This document shows, one piece after another, positions 34,750 to 44,809 of a stretch of 64,000 nt of DNA. Location: NCBI GenBank assembly GCA_023375785.1, contig SZWC01000035.1, positions 273,377 through 337,376 on the forward strand. Reading direction: 5' to 3'. Origin of the DNA: Penium margaritaceum (Eukaryota > Streptophyta > Zygnematophyceae > Desmidiales > Peniaceae). Made by a program: the position numbers and the translations under genes. The notes beneath the pieces are model-generated. The model did not search any database. It saw nothing but the letters and a program-made list of their open reading frames with translations, and was not told the origin of the DNA. Every line of letters begins with the position of its first letter. Within the stretch, counting starts at the first letter, position 1.

Positions 34750-35969
34750 ACATGTTTCTTGTAAGGGATCCACCATGACACACTGCCACTAGGCCAGCAT
34801 CGCGCTGCGAAAGCCGCAGTGTGTTGCTTGCTTGACGACGCTCACTCGCGGGAACTCTATGGCAGTCGACAGCTTCCTTGACAGCACCAGCTTCAGCCTG
34901 CAAGACTTCATGTTCTCTCCGGGATGTTCTCTGTGACAAGCTCCAACTGGGCATTTCCTCAGCCCATGGCTAGCTTCATTGCATAGAGGTCCTGCTTCTT
35001 CATCCACTGCTTCTTTTGGTTTGTTGTTCAGAAAACGGAGTGTCCAGTACCGTCATCGGGACTCAATGATTCATTGTTTTGGTGCTTTGAATTCAATCTT
35101 CCAGCCTGGCACGTGCTGTTGTGAAGTCCGACTGGTGCGCTTGCCACTGTGGGGCCGAGGTGCATCATCAGCCCCAGCTCATTCTCTGGCCACCGTTGGT
35201 TTGTCCAAGCGTGCCTCTGTTGTTTCTCAACCGCACTCGGACAGTCTGTCGCATTGTGATCCATTCAGAGCATCCTCCCTCCTGCACATGTTCAGTGCAG
35301 GGGTTACTGAATTCCCTCATTTACAAGCATACTACAATGAAAAGCGTGTTGCGTGTTGTTCACATCACCAACCACCAAAAGCAAGACTTCTCCTCCAATG
35401 TGGGTGAGGGTTCTAAAGAATGGGGATGGGACTGTTGCTATGTCTGTCATTGTAACATTCGTGCTTGTCGCCACTCACTGATTGGGATGTCGTGGCGCTC
35501 GATACCTACTTCGACACCATCAGCCGCAGTTGGAACTTTCTCACGTGTCCTTTGGAGTTTTTTCAGTGACCAGCTCTCGAAGACCATTTTCTTGGTGGTG
35601 TTATCGTTTATTGTTCTTGGCTCAGTTACGCACGGTTTATATTTCTCAACCAGATACTTCTGTAACTTTGTCACTCAGACAGCCAAGCAGCTTGTACAAC
35701 TGCTGGGTTGTACCCATCTTTTTTTCTGGAGCTTGCAGCTAGGTTATTCTGTTTTCTATTGGTTAGTTGGACTTTTGTACTCCCACGTGCGTTTGTGGGT
35801 GAGAGTAAATCCCTATACTTTCTTGCTTTAGCCAACTTCACTCTTACGCAGTTTCAAGATTATCTTTGCCTTATCTCCACCGTTTCAAGCTCCACCTTGT
35901 CATGTTGTTCTTCTTACAATGCTACCTCTCACATACTGAATTCCTAAAGGGGGGTCTCCCATTTCCTCA
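34750..35969 (+). repeat. Probable 5' LTR region of element I/E
   Basis: Placed by the primer site that directly follows it. Only weak similarity to the LTR at 46496..47125 is visible, for example TATTTCTCAACCAGATAC against TATATCTCTAGACTCAGAC. The left limit is a guess near the palindrome. A 236-codon plus-strand frame at 35121..35831 lies wholly inside it and is not convincing as a gene. Confidence 0.4.
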
Positions 35970-35981
35970 TGGTATCAGAGC
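35970..35981 (+). other. Primer binding site of element I/E
   Basis: TGGTATCAGAGC, complementary to the 3' end of initiator tRNA-Met, the usual plant copia primer site. A purine/pyrimidine-rich LTR end (TCCCATTTCCTCA) precedes it. Confidence 0.85.
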
Positions 35982-36169
35982 TATAGAGATGTCTGGGCTG
36001 GGCTGGACTGTGCTGGGTGGGGCGTTCAATTCCTGGCTACATGGAGACCATGAGCAAAGGGCTCACGTCGCGCAGTTCTTTGGCACAGCCAGAGACAAAA
36101 CGCTGCGTTTTTTTTTCTTGGCAGGTTCCCTTGTCGGATGTGCCATCTTGGCGACACCGTTCTAGGCTT

Positions 36170-36464
36170 CCACAGAAGCAGTGGTTTCACTCAGCACCAA
36201 TGAAAGAGGCATCTTCACTAAGCCGCATGAGCCACAGCTGCTGCACCTGCAGCAAAAACAGCAGCTGCTACAGCTGCAGCATCTCCATTCGGCAGCAGCA
36301 ATAGCAGCAACTACTGAATTCAGCTGCAGGAGCAGAATCAGCTGGATTTGGCAACAGTAGCAGTAGCTGCCGGTGCACCCGATGCAGCAGCAGCAGCTGT
36401 ACTACCAGTCAGCCTTCACATTCACACCCTCGGCCGCAGCAGCTGCAGCTGGTGGATCAGCAGC

Positions 36465-36503
<39 letters not shown>

Positions 36504-36850
36504 AGCAGTAGCAGTAGCAGTGACTGCATTGCTTGGCTGTCTGATCAGCCTGAAACAGCAGTAGCAGCCAACTAAGCTATTACGGCAACATAACCGGCAA
36601 CAGCGCATTAGCATCAGCAGATGCAGCAGCAGCAGCACCACCAGCAGCAATCAAAACGGCAGCAGTCAGCATTAGTAAGATCAGGAGCTGTGTATAGCAG
36701 CAGCAACAGTTGTACATGGAAGCACAGACAACCTAAAGCTGTGGTAGCAGTAGTGATGGAAAAAGAAGCAACCGTGCTAGCAAGTGTGGGCGGAGGCAGC
36801 GCACACGGTAGCAGCAGTGTTTGCAATAGCAACCCAGGCCTAGCTGGGAA
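36170..36850 (+). repeat. CAG/GCA-rich leader of element I/E
   Basis: Long stretch dominated by CAG triplets, densest at 36440..36530. Frames across it code runs of Ala, Ser or Gln, but none has other protein features. Elements F and G have comparable CAG-rich sequence in the same place, between primer site and gag. Confidence 0.75.
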
Positions 36851-37699
36851 ACTGAATTGCATTTTCTCAGATGCTCAGGCACTTGTCAACCAACCGGCTT
36901 AGCAACGAGCTCGTCCGTCAACGACAAGGCTAGGCTCACATCCAACCCTAAGAATAAGAAAGGGGGGGTGTGGGGGGTGGAAATGGACTTGCCATCACAC
37001 ACCGGCTCCAGTTCTGGGGGGCCTACCCCTTCGTGGATGTTCAATTTTCATTATTCAGTTCCTATCCGTTTTATCGTTGTTAACTTTTTTTTTTTTTTTT
37101 CACTCACTACTTTCTGCTACTCATTCTTCCTTACTGCTCCAGACCCACACATTGGGATTCTACCCCAATGCTGCGGTAGACCATCTGTTAACTTTCTGCA
37201 TTTACACTCCTACTCCTCTTGTCCAGACCCAGAAATTGGGGTCTCTCTCAGTGCCTTGGGATTTCTCGCTTGTTGTGGTTGAGGCCCCTGCACGTGGTAG
37301 TTTGGCCTCGTGCTAGGGAAGACGACCATAATGTCCTTTCTTCTAGCTCATGGCTGGAAATTGGTCCCTACCTCACCGGTGGCCACTATTCCCCTCCTGA
37401 TATGGCACTCGTGCCAACGCTATACCACCCATTCATCTACGGGACACCTTCTCTGTCGTACATTCCTCCAAAATTGCCCTAGCCCACGCACATCCCTCCA
37501 GCATGGCTCTAGCCGACAATCCCATCCCTCTCTTCTCCCTCACCTCAGCCGTCCTATGTCTCTACGCAGCTGACTAGATTGTCCATTGAGTCACAACATG
37601 GTTGGAGCTTGTCTGCTCCAGCCTCCTTCTTTCCCTCCTCAGCCACTGTCTCCAGCCAAAAAACGTTGCTTAGTGTTATGTGACTACTCTGTCTCATGT

Positions 37700-38560
37700 G
37701 TAAAGTGAAATCTAGACCATCGGATCTAGATCCACTCATCACATGACGTCATCTCATGCCTTGTTTTTCTTGTTCGGTCCCTTCGGTGACGTCCATTTCA
37801 ATTGCACTAGATCCCGCCAGATGGTGTCAGTTCAAGGCGTGGGTTTTTTGCACTTCGTTGGTCCTGCGTGTGATGTTTTCATGCCCCATGTAATCTTAAT
37901 GCCTGTGCTCACGATCAACTTGCCATCTGTCATTGCTCCCCATGATCAGGGCATGGACTTCGTTTCTTCTCGTGGCATTGGCAATGATCTAGTGCAGTCA
38001 TCATGACGTCGTGTTGTTTGCGACCTTCAAACTATATCACATGCCCTTGTTTGCACCCTTGCAAGCCATAGATGCTGTATGAAATGTGCATGTTGCTTCC
38101 TTTCTATCCCTTGAGAACACACGTTTACTTCATGTCACCTTTGCGATGTATACACATTCATGATATACAGCATATAACATCTTCAATCTGGAATTGGTTT
38201 GAACCCTAGTACATTCCTTGCCATGTGCACTGCTGACTGCCTTGATTGCATGCAAGGAAAACTACATCGCCTGTCTGTTCCCACATCTGACTTCCACACA
38301 CTTCACCCACTTACACTCGTCCACGCACATGTCATGGGTCCTCTTCCTCATGAGTTTTGGGGTAGTTTTGGTCGTTATGTGATGTTCCTGACAGATGATT
38401 TTTCTTAGTTTTGCTCAATCGTTGCTCTTCTCTAAAAGAGTGATGCCGTGCCAAGACTAAGTCCTGGCTTGTCAAGGCTGAACGTGTTTACCAGCCTCAG
38501 CTGCTAGTATTGCGCTCCAATTGTGGTAGGAAATCCATGGATCTTTTGACATGGTGTGCC
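37700..38560 (+). mobile_element. Element I/E protease and integrase N-terminal region
   Basis: Frames show STHHMTSSHALFF and MVSVQGVGFLHFVGPA (37730..37870), matching the protease region of element D (ATHHMA, VPIQGEGVVQFHGP). The integrase zinc and core start follows: CTADCLDCMQGKLHR and LVHAHVMGPL then MFLTDDFS (38225..38410). Broken in many places. Confidence 0.75.
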
Positions 38561-38882
38561 CCTTGCCATGAGTGTCGTTGATCGTACTCCCTGGTTCGAC
38601 CACTTAGAAGTGGTCAAAAACCTGATCTGACTTCAGACTTGTATTTCTTGGATTTTTCCATGCATGATAGAGTTTTGAATTTCTTGATACATGTGAGTAT
38701 TCAGAATACTAGTTCAGTCCGAAGTTCGGGTGTTGGACGGGTTGAATCTGATACCCGCCGTGTGTGGCGGGATAGTCCACCGCCAGTGATCCGAGTTCAT
38801 CTCGAACAAGCTCTAAATGCACCCGGGCCATGAATAAAGTGAATAGAGGGACCTCCTTGACCAGAGTGAACTTCTCCTTAAC
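38561..38882. other. No gene recognised; gap between I/E integrase and element J
   Basis: The integrase match of I/E fades after about 38560, and the left LTR of J is recognised from about 38883. Nothing coding is identifiable between. The true left end of J may lie somewhat further left. Confidence 0.4.
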
Positions 38883-39228
38883 TGCTGGGCGAAGAAAGGC
38901 GCTCCGACAAAGCAAGGTGGGTGGCTCCACCAAGGGTTATTTTGACCGCTGTAGTAGGAGCTCTACTGCTCCAATTTGGGCGTGCTTGGATGCATTGGAA
39001 AGCTTAGATCACAGGCTTCAAGAATCTGATGTGATCTAATTGTTGTAACTAATAAGAACGTATTTGATTTTAGTTCTCCTGAATGTGACGTGTTCTGCCC
39101 ACTCACATCCGTGATCCTTGTACTCCACACTCTTCACCATTGATGTCCATTGGTTATCCCAAACATTGGTAGCATGGAAAAGTGAGGGCTAGGCATCCTT
39201 GAGGGTGCCTCCATATCCACTAGTGCCA
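38883..39228 (+). repeat. 5' LTR of element J
   Basis: It matches 41351..41724 from GGCTCCACCAAGGGTTA through CTCACATCCGTGATCCTTGT to the end TAGTGCCA. The outer start near TGCTGGGCGAAG is approximate. Confidence 0.8.
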
Positions 39229-39233
39229 AAAAA

Positions 39234-39247
39234 GGGTTTTGGGCCCA
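39234..39247 (+). other. Primer binding site of element J, half-tRNA type
   Basis: GGGTTTTGGGCCCA lies a few bases after the LTR. It differs by one base from the reverse complement of the initiator tRNA-Met anticodon arm (GGGTTATGGGCCCA), the site seen in element A on the other strand. Confidence 0.7.
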
Positions 39248-39294
39248 CGTCCCTAGAACGACCCTAGCTCTCTTTCACGCTACCGCCGCACACC

Positions 39295-39813
39295 ATGACA
39301 ATGACCGATCAAGAGAGCATCGTCTCCGTCTTGAAGTTCGACGGGATTGGCTTCCCCTTGTGGAGGTGGCAGTTTGAGGTCTACCTCAATGACAAGGGAT
39401 TGCTCGAGCTGGTCAAGGGTGAAGAGAAAGCCCCCTCGGACACTGCGACACCGGAGGAAGTGGAAAAGTACAAGAAACGCAACAAGAAGGCGCTTGCTTT
39501 ACTGTTGTTACCGCTACCTTCAACGCAGCGTGCACTTCTTCAAGGTTGCATGGAGGCCGCAGAGGCCTGGAAAAAACTCCGCTCCATCTACCAATGCAGC
39601 AACCATACTAACCAGCTCTTTGTCTTCAAGAGGCTCGTCATCCTCCAAGCCAACGAAGGCGAAGACATCATGGAGATCCAGCAGCAGATCGAGTCCTTTA
39701 CTGCTGCGTGTGTAGCCATTGGATGGAAGTTCAACCCTCAACTACAAGCCATGATCCTCCTCCTGGCCTTACCGGACAGTTGGAGTCCCATGATAACCAT
39801 CGCAGGAGGTTAG
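39295..39813 (+). mobile_element. Element J gag region
   Basis: 172-codon open frame from ATG, MTMTDQESIVSVLKFDGIGF at the start. It is a UBN2/DUF4219-type copia gag: the FPLWRWQFEVYLNDKGLLEL block, KKALALLLL, and an EAAEAWKKLRSIYQ then QLQAMILLLALPDSWSPM block. The same blocks occur in the gag of A and B (GLWRWHFELHLANKGLLEV, AEAWQKLCAIHQS, LQAMALLMALPDSWSPL). The zinc-knuckle region CYMCDKESGYA lies downstream near 40003. Confidence 0.88.
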
Positions 39814-40099
39814 TCCAGGGGTAAGCCAAAGTACCTGAATGTGGCTGAGTAAGTCCACAATGAATGGATGTGGCGTGGTGGGAGAGAGAGCGGGGCAAAA
39901 TCAAGTTCCGCCTATGCTGTCCGCTCTCAAGGTGGAGGGAGAGGCAAGAAGGGGAAGGGTGCCAAGCAGGGCACCAAGAAAGATGACAAGAAGGGGGAGT
40001 GCTACATGTGTGACAAAGAAAGCGGCTACGCATGAAACTGCCCCAAAAGGAAGTCAGCCCAGCCAGGGAAGGCTGGAAACAAGGACAACCCCGCAATGA

Positions 40100-41350
40100 T
40101 GGTGCAAGAGTCCGCCGTCTTGACAGATCTGGGAGTCACCGTGATTGACTCCGGATCGGGCCACCACACGCAATTCAAGCGGGTGGAATTCATTACCTAT
40201 GGCGCCTCGGAGCAGCGCACGACAGTGGCCAATGGCAAAACAGAGTCGGCTACCGGTGAAGGCAACGTTTGCATCGAGGTGGATGTGGACAGAGAGGTTG
40301 TCATGAACGCAATTCATGACGTACTCCACATGTCAAACTTTGGGGCAAATCTGCTGTCAATGACAGCATATATGCTTTCAGCCGCCTTGCCAACAAGGGG
40401 CTTGAGGTTCTCTTCAACAAGAAGGAGACCATCATCCGCAAGGAGGGGGACATCGAAGTGATTACGTGTGGAAAGTGAGAGGACGACTTGTACCTGCTCC
40501 ATGCAAAGATCCTTGGCAGCCGGATGGGATCCAACGTCCCACACCTTGCGAAGAAGGACAATGGAGACCCGGACATGTGGAACCATCACTTGTGTCACCT
40601 TGCTCCCTCAACCGTGAGGGACATGTAAAAGAAGGAAGTGGTGCGGGATCTTGAGGTCAAGCGCCTTGGCACAGCCAAGAATGTTGTGTGCGAGCCGTGC
40701 GTGGTCGGCAAAGCAACTGGCAGCCGTTTTATGGGAAAGGGATGTGTGTATCAGCAAAGTTGAAGGTGGTACACACGGATGGGTACGGACTGTTTGAGCC
40801 CTCCATTGGTGGGACACGCTAGTTTGTCACCTTCATAGACGACCATAGGCGCAAGCTGTACCACTACAACATCAAGAAGAAAATTGATGTGCTATCATGC
40901 ATGGAGGAGTTCGTGGCAGCAGTGGAGCAGCAAACAAAGTTGAAGGTGAAGGCATTCCGGAGCAACAATGGTGGTGAATAAGTGGGGTGCTTGGCATGGA
41001 GGAAGAGCAAGGGGATCGTGTGTCAGAAAACTATGCCACATTCTCTGTAATAGATTGGCATCGCCGAGAGGGCAAACCGCACCATCCTCAACATGGTCCG
41101 GTCAATGTTGAGTGTTGCCGGCCTTGCATTGTGGTATCTGGGCGAAACAGCACAGACAGCGGCGTACATAATGAACCTGACGGCGGCTAAGCCACCAAAA
41201 GACATGGAGTCCAAGGTGTGGAAGACGCCACAAGAGGCGTGGAGCGGGAGGAAGCCAACTGTGTCTCACCTCCGCACATTTGGCTGTGTTGCACATGCTG
41301 TTTTGCAGGCATGGGAGGGGCAAGGCAAGCTTGACTCGCGGACTCGCTGG
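40100..41350 (+). mobile_element. Element J protease-like and integrase region
   Basis: Protease-like box VIDSGSGHHTQF near 40143, then fragments of integrase: CEPCVVGKATG (near 40690), VVHTDGYG and FVTFIDDHRRKLYHY (40760..40860), FRSNNGG (near 40955), and the integrase tail KTPQEAWSGRKPTVSHLRTF then GCVAHAVLQ (41220..41320). All correspond to blocks in element A in the same order. Broken in several places. Confidence 0.8.
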
Positions 41351-41724
41351 TGAGGAAAGGCACCCGGACAGGTCACCGTCGAAGTGCCTTCTGTTGCCTA
41401 GTGTGTAAGGCAAGGTGGACGGCTCCACCAAGGGTTACTTCAATGGCCGTAGTAGGGGCTCTACTGCTCCGAATTGGACGTGCTTGGATGTGTTGGAAAG
41501 CTTAGATCACATGCCATAAGGATCTAATGTAATCTCACTTGCTAAGTAAAAATAACATAATTGAATTCAGTTCTCCTGAATACGACGTATTCTGTTCACT
41601 CACATCCGTGATCCTTGTGCTACACACTCTTCACCATTGGTATCCATTGGTTGCCCCAAACATTGGTAGTGTGAATCAGTGAGAGCTAGGCACCTTGAGG
41701 GTGCCTCCACACCCAATAGTGCCA
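41351..41724 (+). repeat. 3' LTR of element J
   Basis: Counterpart of 38883..39228, ending CCAATAGTGCCA. Shared blocks include TAGATCACA, AGTTCTCCTGAAT and TTGAGGGTGCCTCCA. The start near TGAGGAAAGGC is approximate. Confidence 0.8.
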
Positions 41725-41759
41725 ATAGGATCCCACTGTCTATTTCATTCAGTTTTAAG

Positions 41760-42853
41760 GGATGCATCTGGATTTCTTTGCTCCATACACAACACAAAAA
41801 ACTAGAGTCATGGAATGTTGGAACTGCAAACTAGTTGACGGTGTTTACACCCTTCTTGTCAAGTTTTCCCCCCCTCTGATGTTTGTGTTCAAGCCATGTA
41901 CTACATGATTTGGGTTTGAAAATGTGTTCCCCACTGTCTACTAATCCTTGATGTCACACAATTTGAGTGGTGGTATCGTTATGATGCTAATCTCCGCCTT
42001 GCTTGTGCGTGGGTTAGCATCGCCTACACTTTGGTATTGGGGACCAATGAAATGACAACTTGTCTCCTTGCGGCCGTCCTTGTCTTTTCCTGGGTGTCTC
42101 CCCTAAGTCTAAAGACTGATGATTCTTAGATCCTGAGTTTGATTGGGTTGTTTATTCTCACAATGCTCTCGTCTTTGTGAAGTTATATTACAATACTGCT
42201 CATTCTTTTCATTTCCCATTGTTTCTACCATTTATTTTCCAGGTTTAGATGATGTATGTGGACTGCCATTTGATAGTGACCACACTATGTTCCCCACTAC
42301 TTGCACGCCCATGTTATCCCCTCATGCATCAATGTCATCACTTGCTTGGCCTCTTGTTGCATCCACGTTATCACCTATGTCATTGGCTTTCATATCCGCC
42401 TCGATTCTTGCATCACCTCTTGTTGTATCCAGGTCTCCCAAATCATCTCATGGTGCATCCGTCTTTCTGACTTTGTCACCTCATACCGTACCCACGTCCT
42501 TGCCAGCATTGTCTAATGTCAACCCGTTTCATCGCCAATGTACAACCTTTACCGCCATTGAATCGCCACCTTTTGTATCACTGCCAACAGCATTTCCTGC
42601 CTTTCCCATTGTCGTCTCGTCTGTAGCTGATCCTCTCACACCCTTGCAGCTTCCAGTCTCCTTACCGTTCACTCAAGTGCCTGGGGGTCATCTCAGGCCT
42701 TTGCAATATGCACCTCACTATGTCCCGCCTGCCAGTTGTGCTGCTCCCATTCTGGACCAATCACCGCCGATTCATACACCCCTCAAATTGTATACATCAA
42801 ACTTCATCATACATGAGAAATTACAGAGAAGTTTTCTTGCATGTCATTCTTGA
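41760..42853 (+). mobile_element. Element I/E integrase tail and linker
   Basis: Near 42085..42180 the frames resemble the D integrase tail: CLFLGVSPKSKD and FLDPEFDWVVYSHNALVFVK against CVFVGVTSRSKA and FLYTSRRRIVKSRDALFFE. A long Ser/Pro/Thr-rich open stretch follows (42143..42853), equivalent to the low-complexity linker between integrase and RT in D (11617..11091). I do not regard it as a host gene. Confidence 0.6.
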
Positions 42854-43342
42854 ACAATGGAAGATGACAAGTAGCTTCCAACGCACACGATCTCCAATGT
42901 TTGCACTCACACTTCATAGGAAGGCAGTTCACCATGATTCTCATTTCCAAGTTACACTCACTTTAATTATACATCTTTTCAGAAATCACATGAACTTTGA
43001 AGAGAGTTATCCAAAGCCTCTTTCCATTCTTAAGAAAATATGTAAGCAACGAGTTTGGAAGTGTTAGAAATGCTTTAAGAAAATTTCTACAGGAAAAGGT
43101 GAAAGAGATTTTGAATTCACTGTTCTACCATTTGTTGGCTTTATTGTTTTTTGAAAACATGTAGATCTAGAGATTGAACGTGCTGAAAATGTCAAAAGTA
43201 GTCATTTCTGGGTTTTTTTCAGCACATTGGGCTCATCGTGACTTTGTTTAACAGTTCAAAAGATCCTCAAAGTTGTAAAATTATGGTATGGGAATGTACG
43301 GAGAATAGCAGTACAGTCAGAACTTTTTCAGGTTCCCCCCCC
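42854..43342. other. No gene recognised; precedes an assembly gap
   Basis: AT-richer sequence unlike the flanking copia parts. It ends in a run of C that leads directly into the gap of Ns. It may belong to an insertion that separates the linker from the RT of element I/E. Confidence 0.4.
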
Positions 43343-43698
43343 NNNNNNNNNNNNNNNNNNNNNNNNNNNNNNNNNNNNNNNNNNNNNNNNNNNNNNNNNN
43401 NNNNNNNNNNNNNNNNNNNNNNNNNNNNNNNNNNNNNNNNNNNNNNNNNNNNNNNNNNNNNNNNNNNNNNNNNNNNNNNNNNNNNNNNNNNNNNNNNNNN
43501 NNNNNNNNNNNNNNNNNNNNNNNNNNNNNNNNNNNNNNNNNNNNNNNNNNNNNNNNNNNNNNNNNNNNNNNNNNNNNNNNNNNNNNNNNNNNNNNNNNNN
43601 NNNNNNNNNNNNNNNNNNNNNNNNNNNNNNNNNNNNNNNNNNNNNNNNNNNNNNNNNNNNNNNNNNNNNNNNNNNNNNNNNNNNNNNNNNNNNNNNNN
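43343..43698. other. Assembly gap (356 N)
   Basis: Unknown bases. The gap begins right after a poly-C run and ends just before a minisatellite, a setting that commonly stops assembly. Frames drawn through it have no meaning. Single Ns also occur at 9144 and 48590. Confidence 0.99.
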
Positions 43699-43714
43699 TT
43701 CCATGAAGTGCACA

Positions 43715-44440
43715 TGGGGAGTGTAGGAGAGGACGCACTGCTGTTCGCATTAGTACACACAATCCATAAACCACAATCCATATCTGTACACCTCCACATA
43801 CACTCACCACATACACTTTCCACCATCTCCCCTCCACAGATCAACCATTAATCAACCTCAAAAACTATCCGCCTAGATACAAAATTACACATTAGTACAC
43901 ACAATCCATAAACATATCCGTACACCTCCACATACACTCACCACATACACTTTCCACCATCTCCCCTCCACAGATCAACCATTAATCAACCTCAAAAACA
44001 TCACTTACACCAACATACAAAAGTATGTATTTGTACACACATTCCATACACATGTATGTACACCTCCACTTACACTCCCCACATACACTTTCCACACTCC
44101 CTCCCCCCCCCCCCCCCCCCAGATATTAACCACCAACCACTCTCAAGAACATCACTCAAACCAACATACAAAAGTTATGAATTTGTTCACATATTCCTCA
44201 CACATAGTTGTACACCTCCACTTACACTCCTCACATACACTTTCCACCCCCCCCTCCCCCCCCAAGAGATTAACCACAAAACAACCTCAAGAGAATCAGT
44301 TACAACAACATACAAAACTACACATTGTTACACACAGTCCATACACATAGCCATACACCTCCACTTACACTCCCCACATACACTTTCCACCCTCCCTCCC
44401 ACCCCAGAGATTAACTACCACCAACCTCAAGCACATCTCT
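43715..44440. repeat. Minisatellite, about 135-150 bp unit, five copies
   Basis: The phrase TACACCTCCAC(A/T)TACACT starts at or near 43787, 43921, 44059, 44211 and 44354, so units are about 134, 138, 152 and 143 bp. Each unit also carries CACACA(A/T)TCCATA, CACATACACTTTCCAC and ACCACCAAC- or ATCAACCTCAA-like blocks. Units contain poly-C runs of variable length. The array abuts the gap and may be longer in reality. The strand is strongly biased, poor in G. Confidence 0.9.
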
Positions 44441-44809
44441 CACACCAGGAGCATCTTCCATGGAAGCTTCTTGTGCACCTGAAAACACCATACACATTTC
44501 ACATAGTGCATAAAAGATCTTTGATTAACTCTACCTCGCTGCTCCAGCTGGCCCCTATGGACTCGCACGATCTGCCCGCCCAAATTACAATAATGACATC
44601 TGCCCCACACAATCCGCTCCTGCCTCTGGTCTTGACATGCTTGGTCAGGCGGCGGATGTGACATAGGCCAACACTACGCTCAGATAATCCTTTATCCTTG
44701 ATAAGTTCCACCGTTTTATCTGTGAAAGTTTCGTGCCGGATTATGTGAGGCATCACACTCGTTTTGACTGGTACCACAGCATGTCTGCCTAAACCAAAAA
44801 TTTTCCAAC
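44441..44809. other. No gene recognised
   Basis: Sequence between the minisatellite and the RT of element I/E. Frames to about 92 codons on the minus strand resemble nothing known. Confidence 0.4.

Larger units (their letters stand above)
38883..41724 (+). mobile_element. Small copia element J (related to group 1)
   Basis: About 2.8 kb between the outer LTR ends. Parts seen: LTRs at 38883..39228 and 41351..41724, a half-tRNA-type primer site (39234..39247), gag (39295..39813), zinc-knuckle region (near 39990..40040), protease-like and integrase regions (about 40100..41350). No RT or RNase H part was recognised between the LTRs, so it may be a non-autonomous form. The gag and integrase are those of the A/B family at the protein level but well diverged. 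It lies inside element I/E. Several breaks, perhaps eight or so. LTR divergence of roughly 20 percent suggests it is old. Confidence 0.82.

Noticed and set aside
35121-35831. 236-codon plus-strand frame with hydrophobic stretches, considered as a membrane protein
   Set aside because: It lies entirely within the region just upstream of a copia primer site, so it is most simply LTR sequence. No known domain is visible.
36373-36564. Poly-Ala and poly-Ser frames in the CAG-rich stretch
   Set aside because: All frames of a CAG repeat are open and give Ala, Ser or Gln runs. Nothing else supports a gene.
42143-42853. 236-codon Ser/Pro/Thr-rich plus-strand frame considered as a host secreted or wall protein
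   Set aside because: It follows an integrase-tail match and has the position and composition of the copia integrase-RT linker, as in element D.
43715-44440. Regular repeats considered as a CRISPR array
   Set aside because: The units are about 140 bases long, repeat along their whole length, vary in length, and lie in a eukaryotic context with no cas-like genes.
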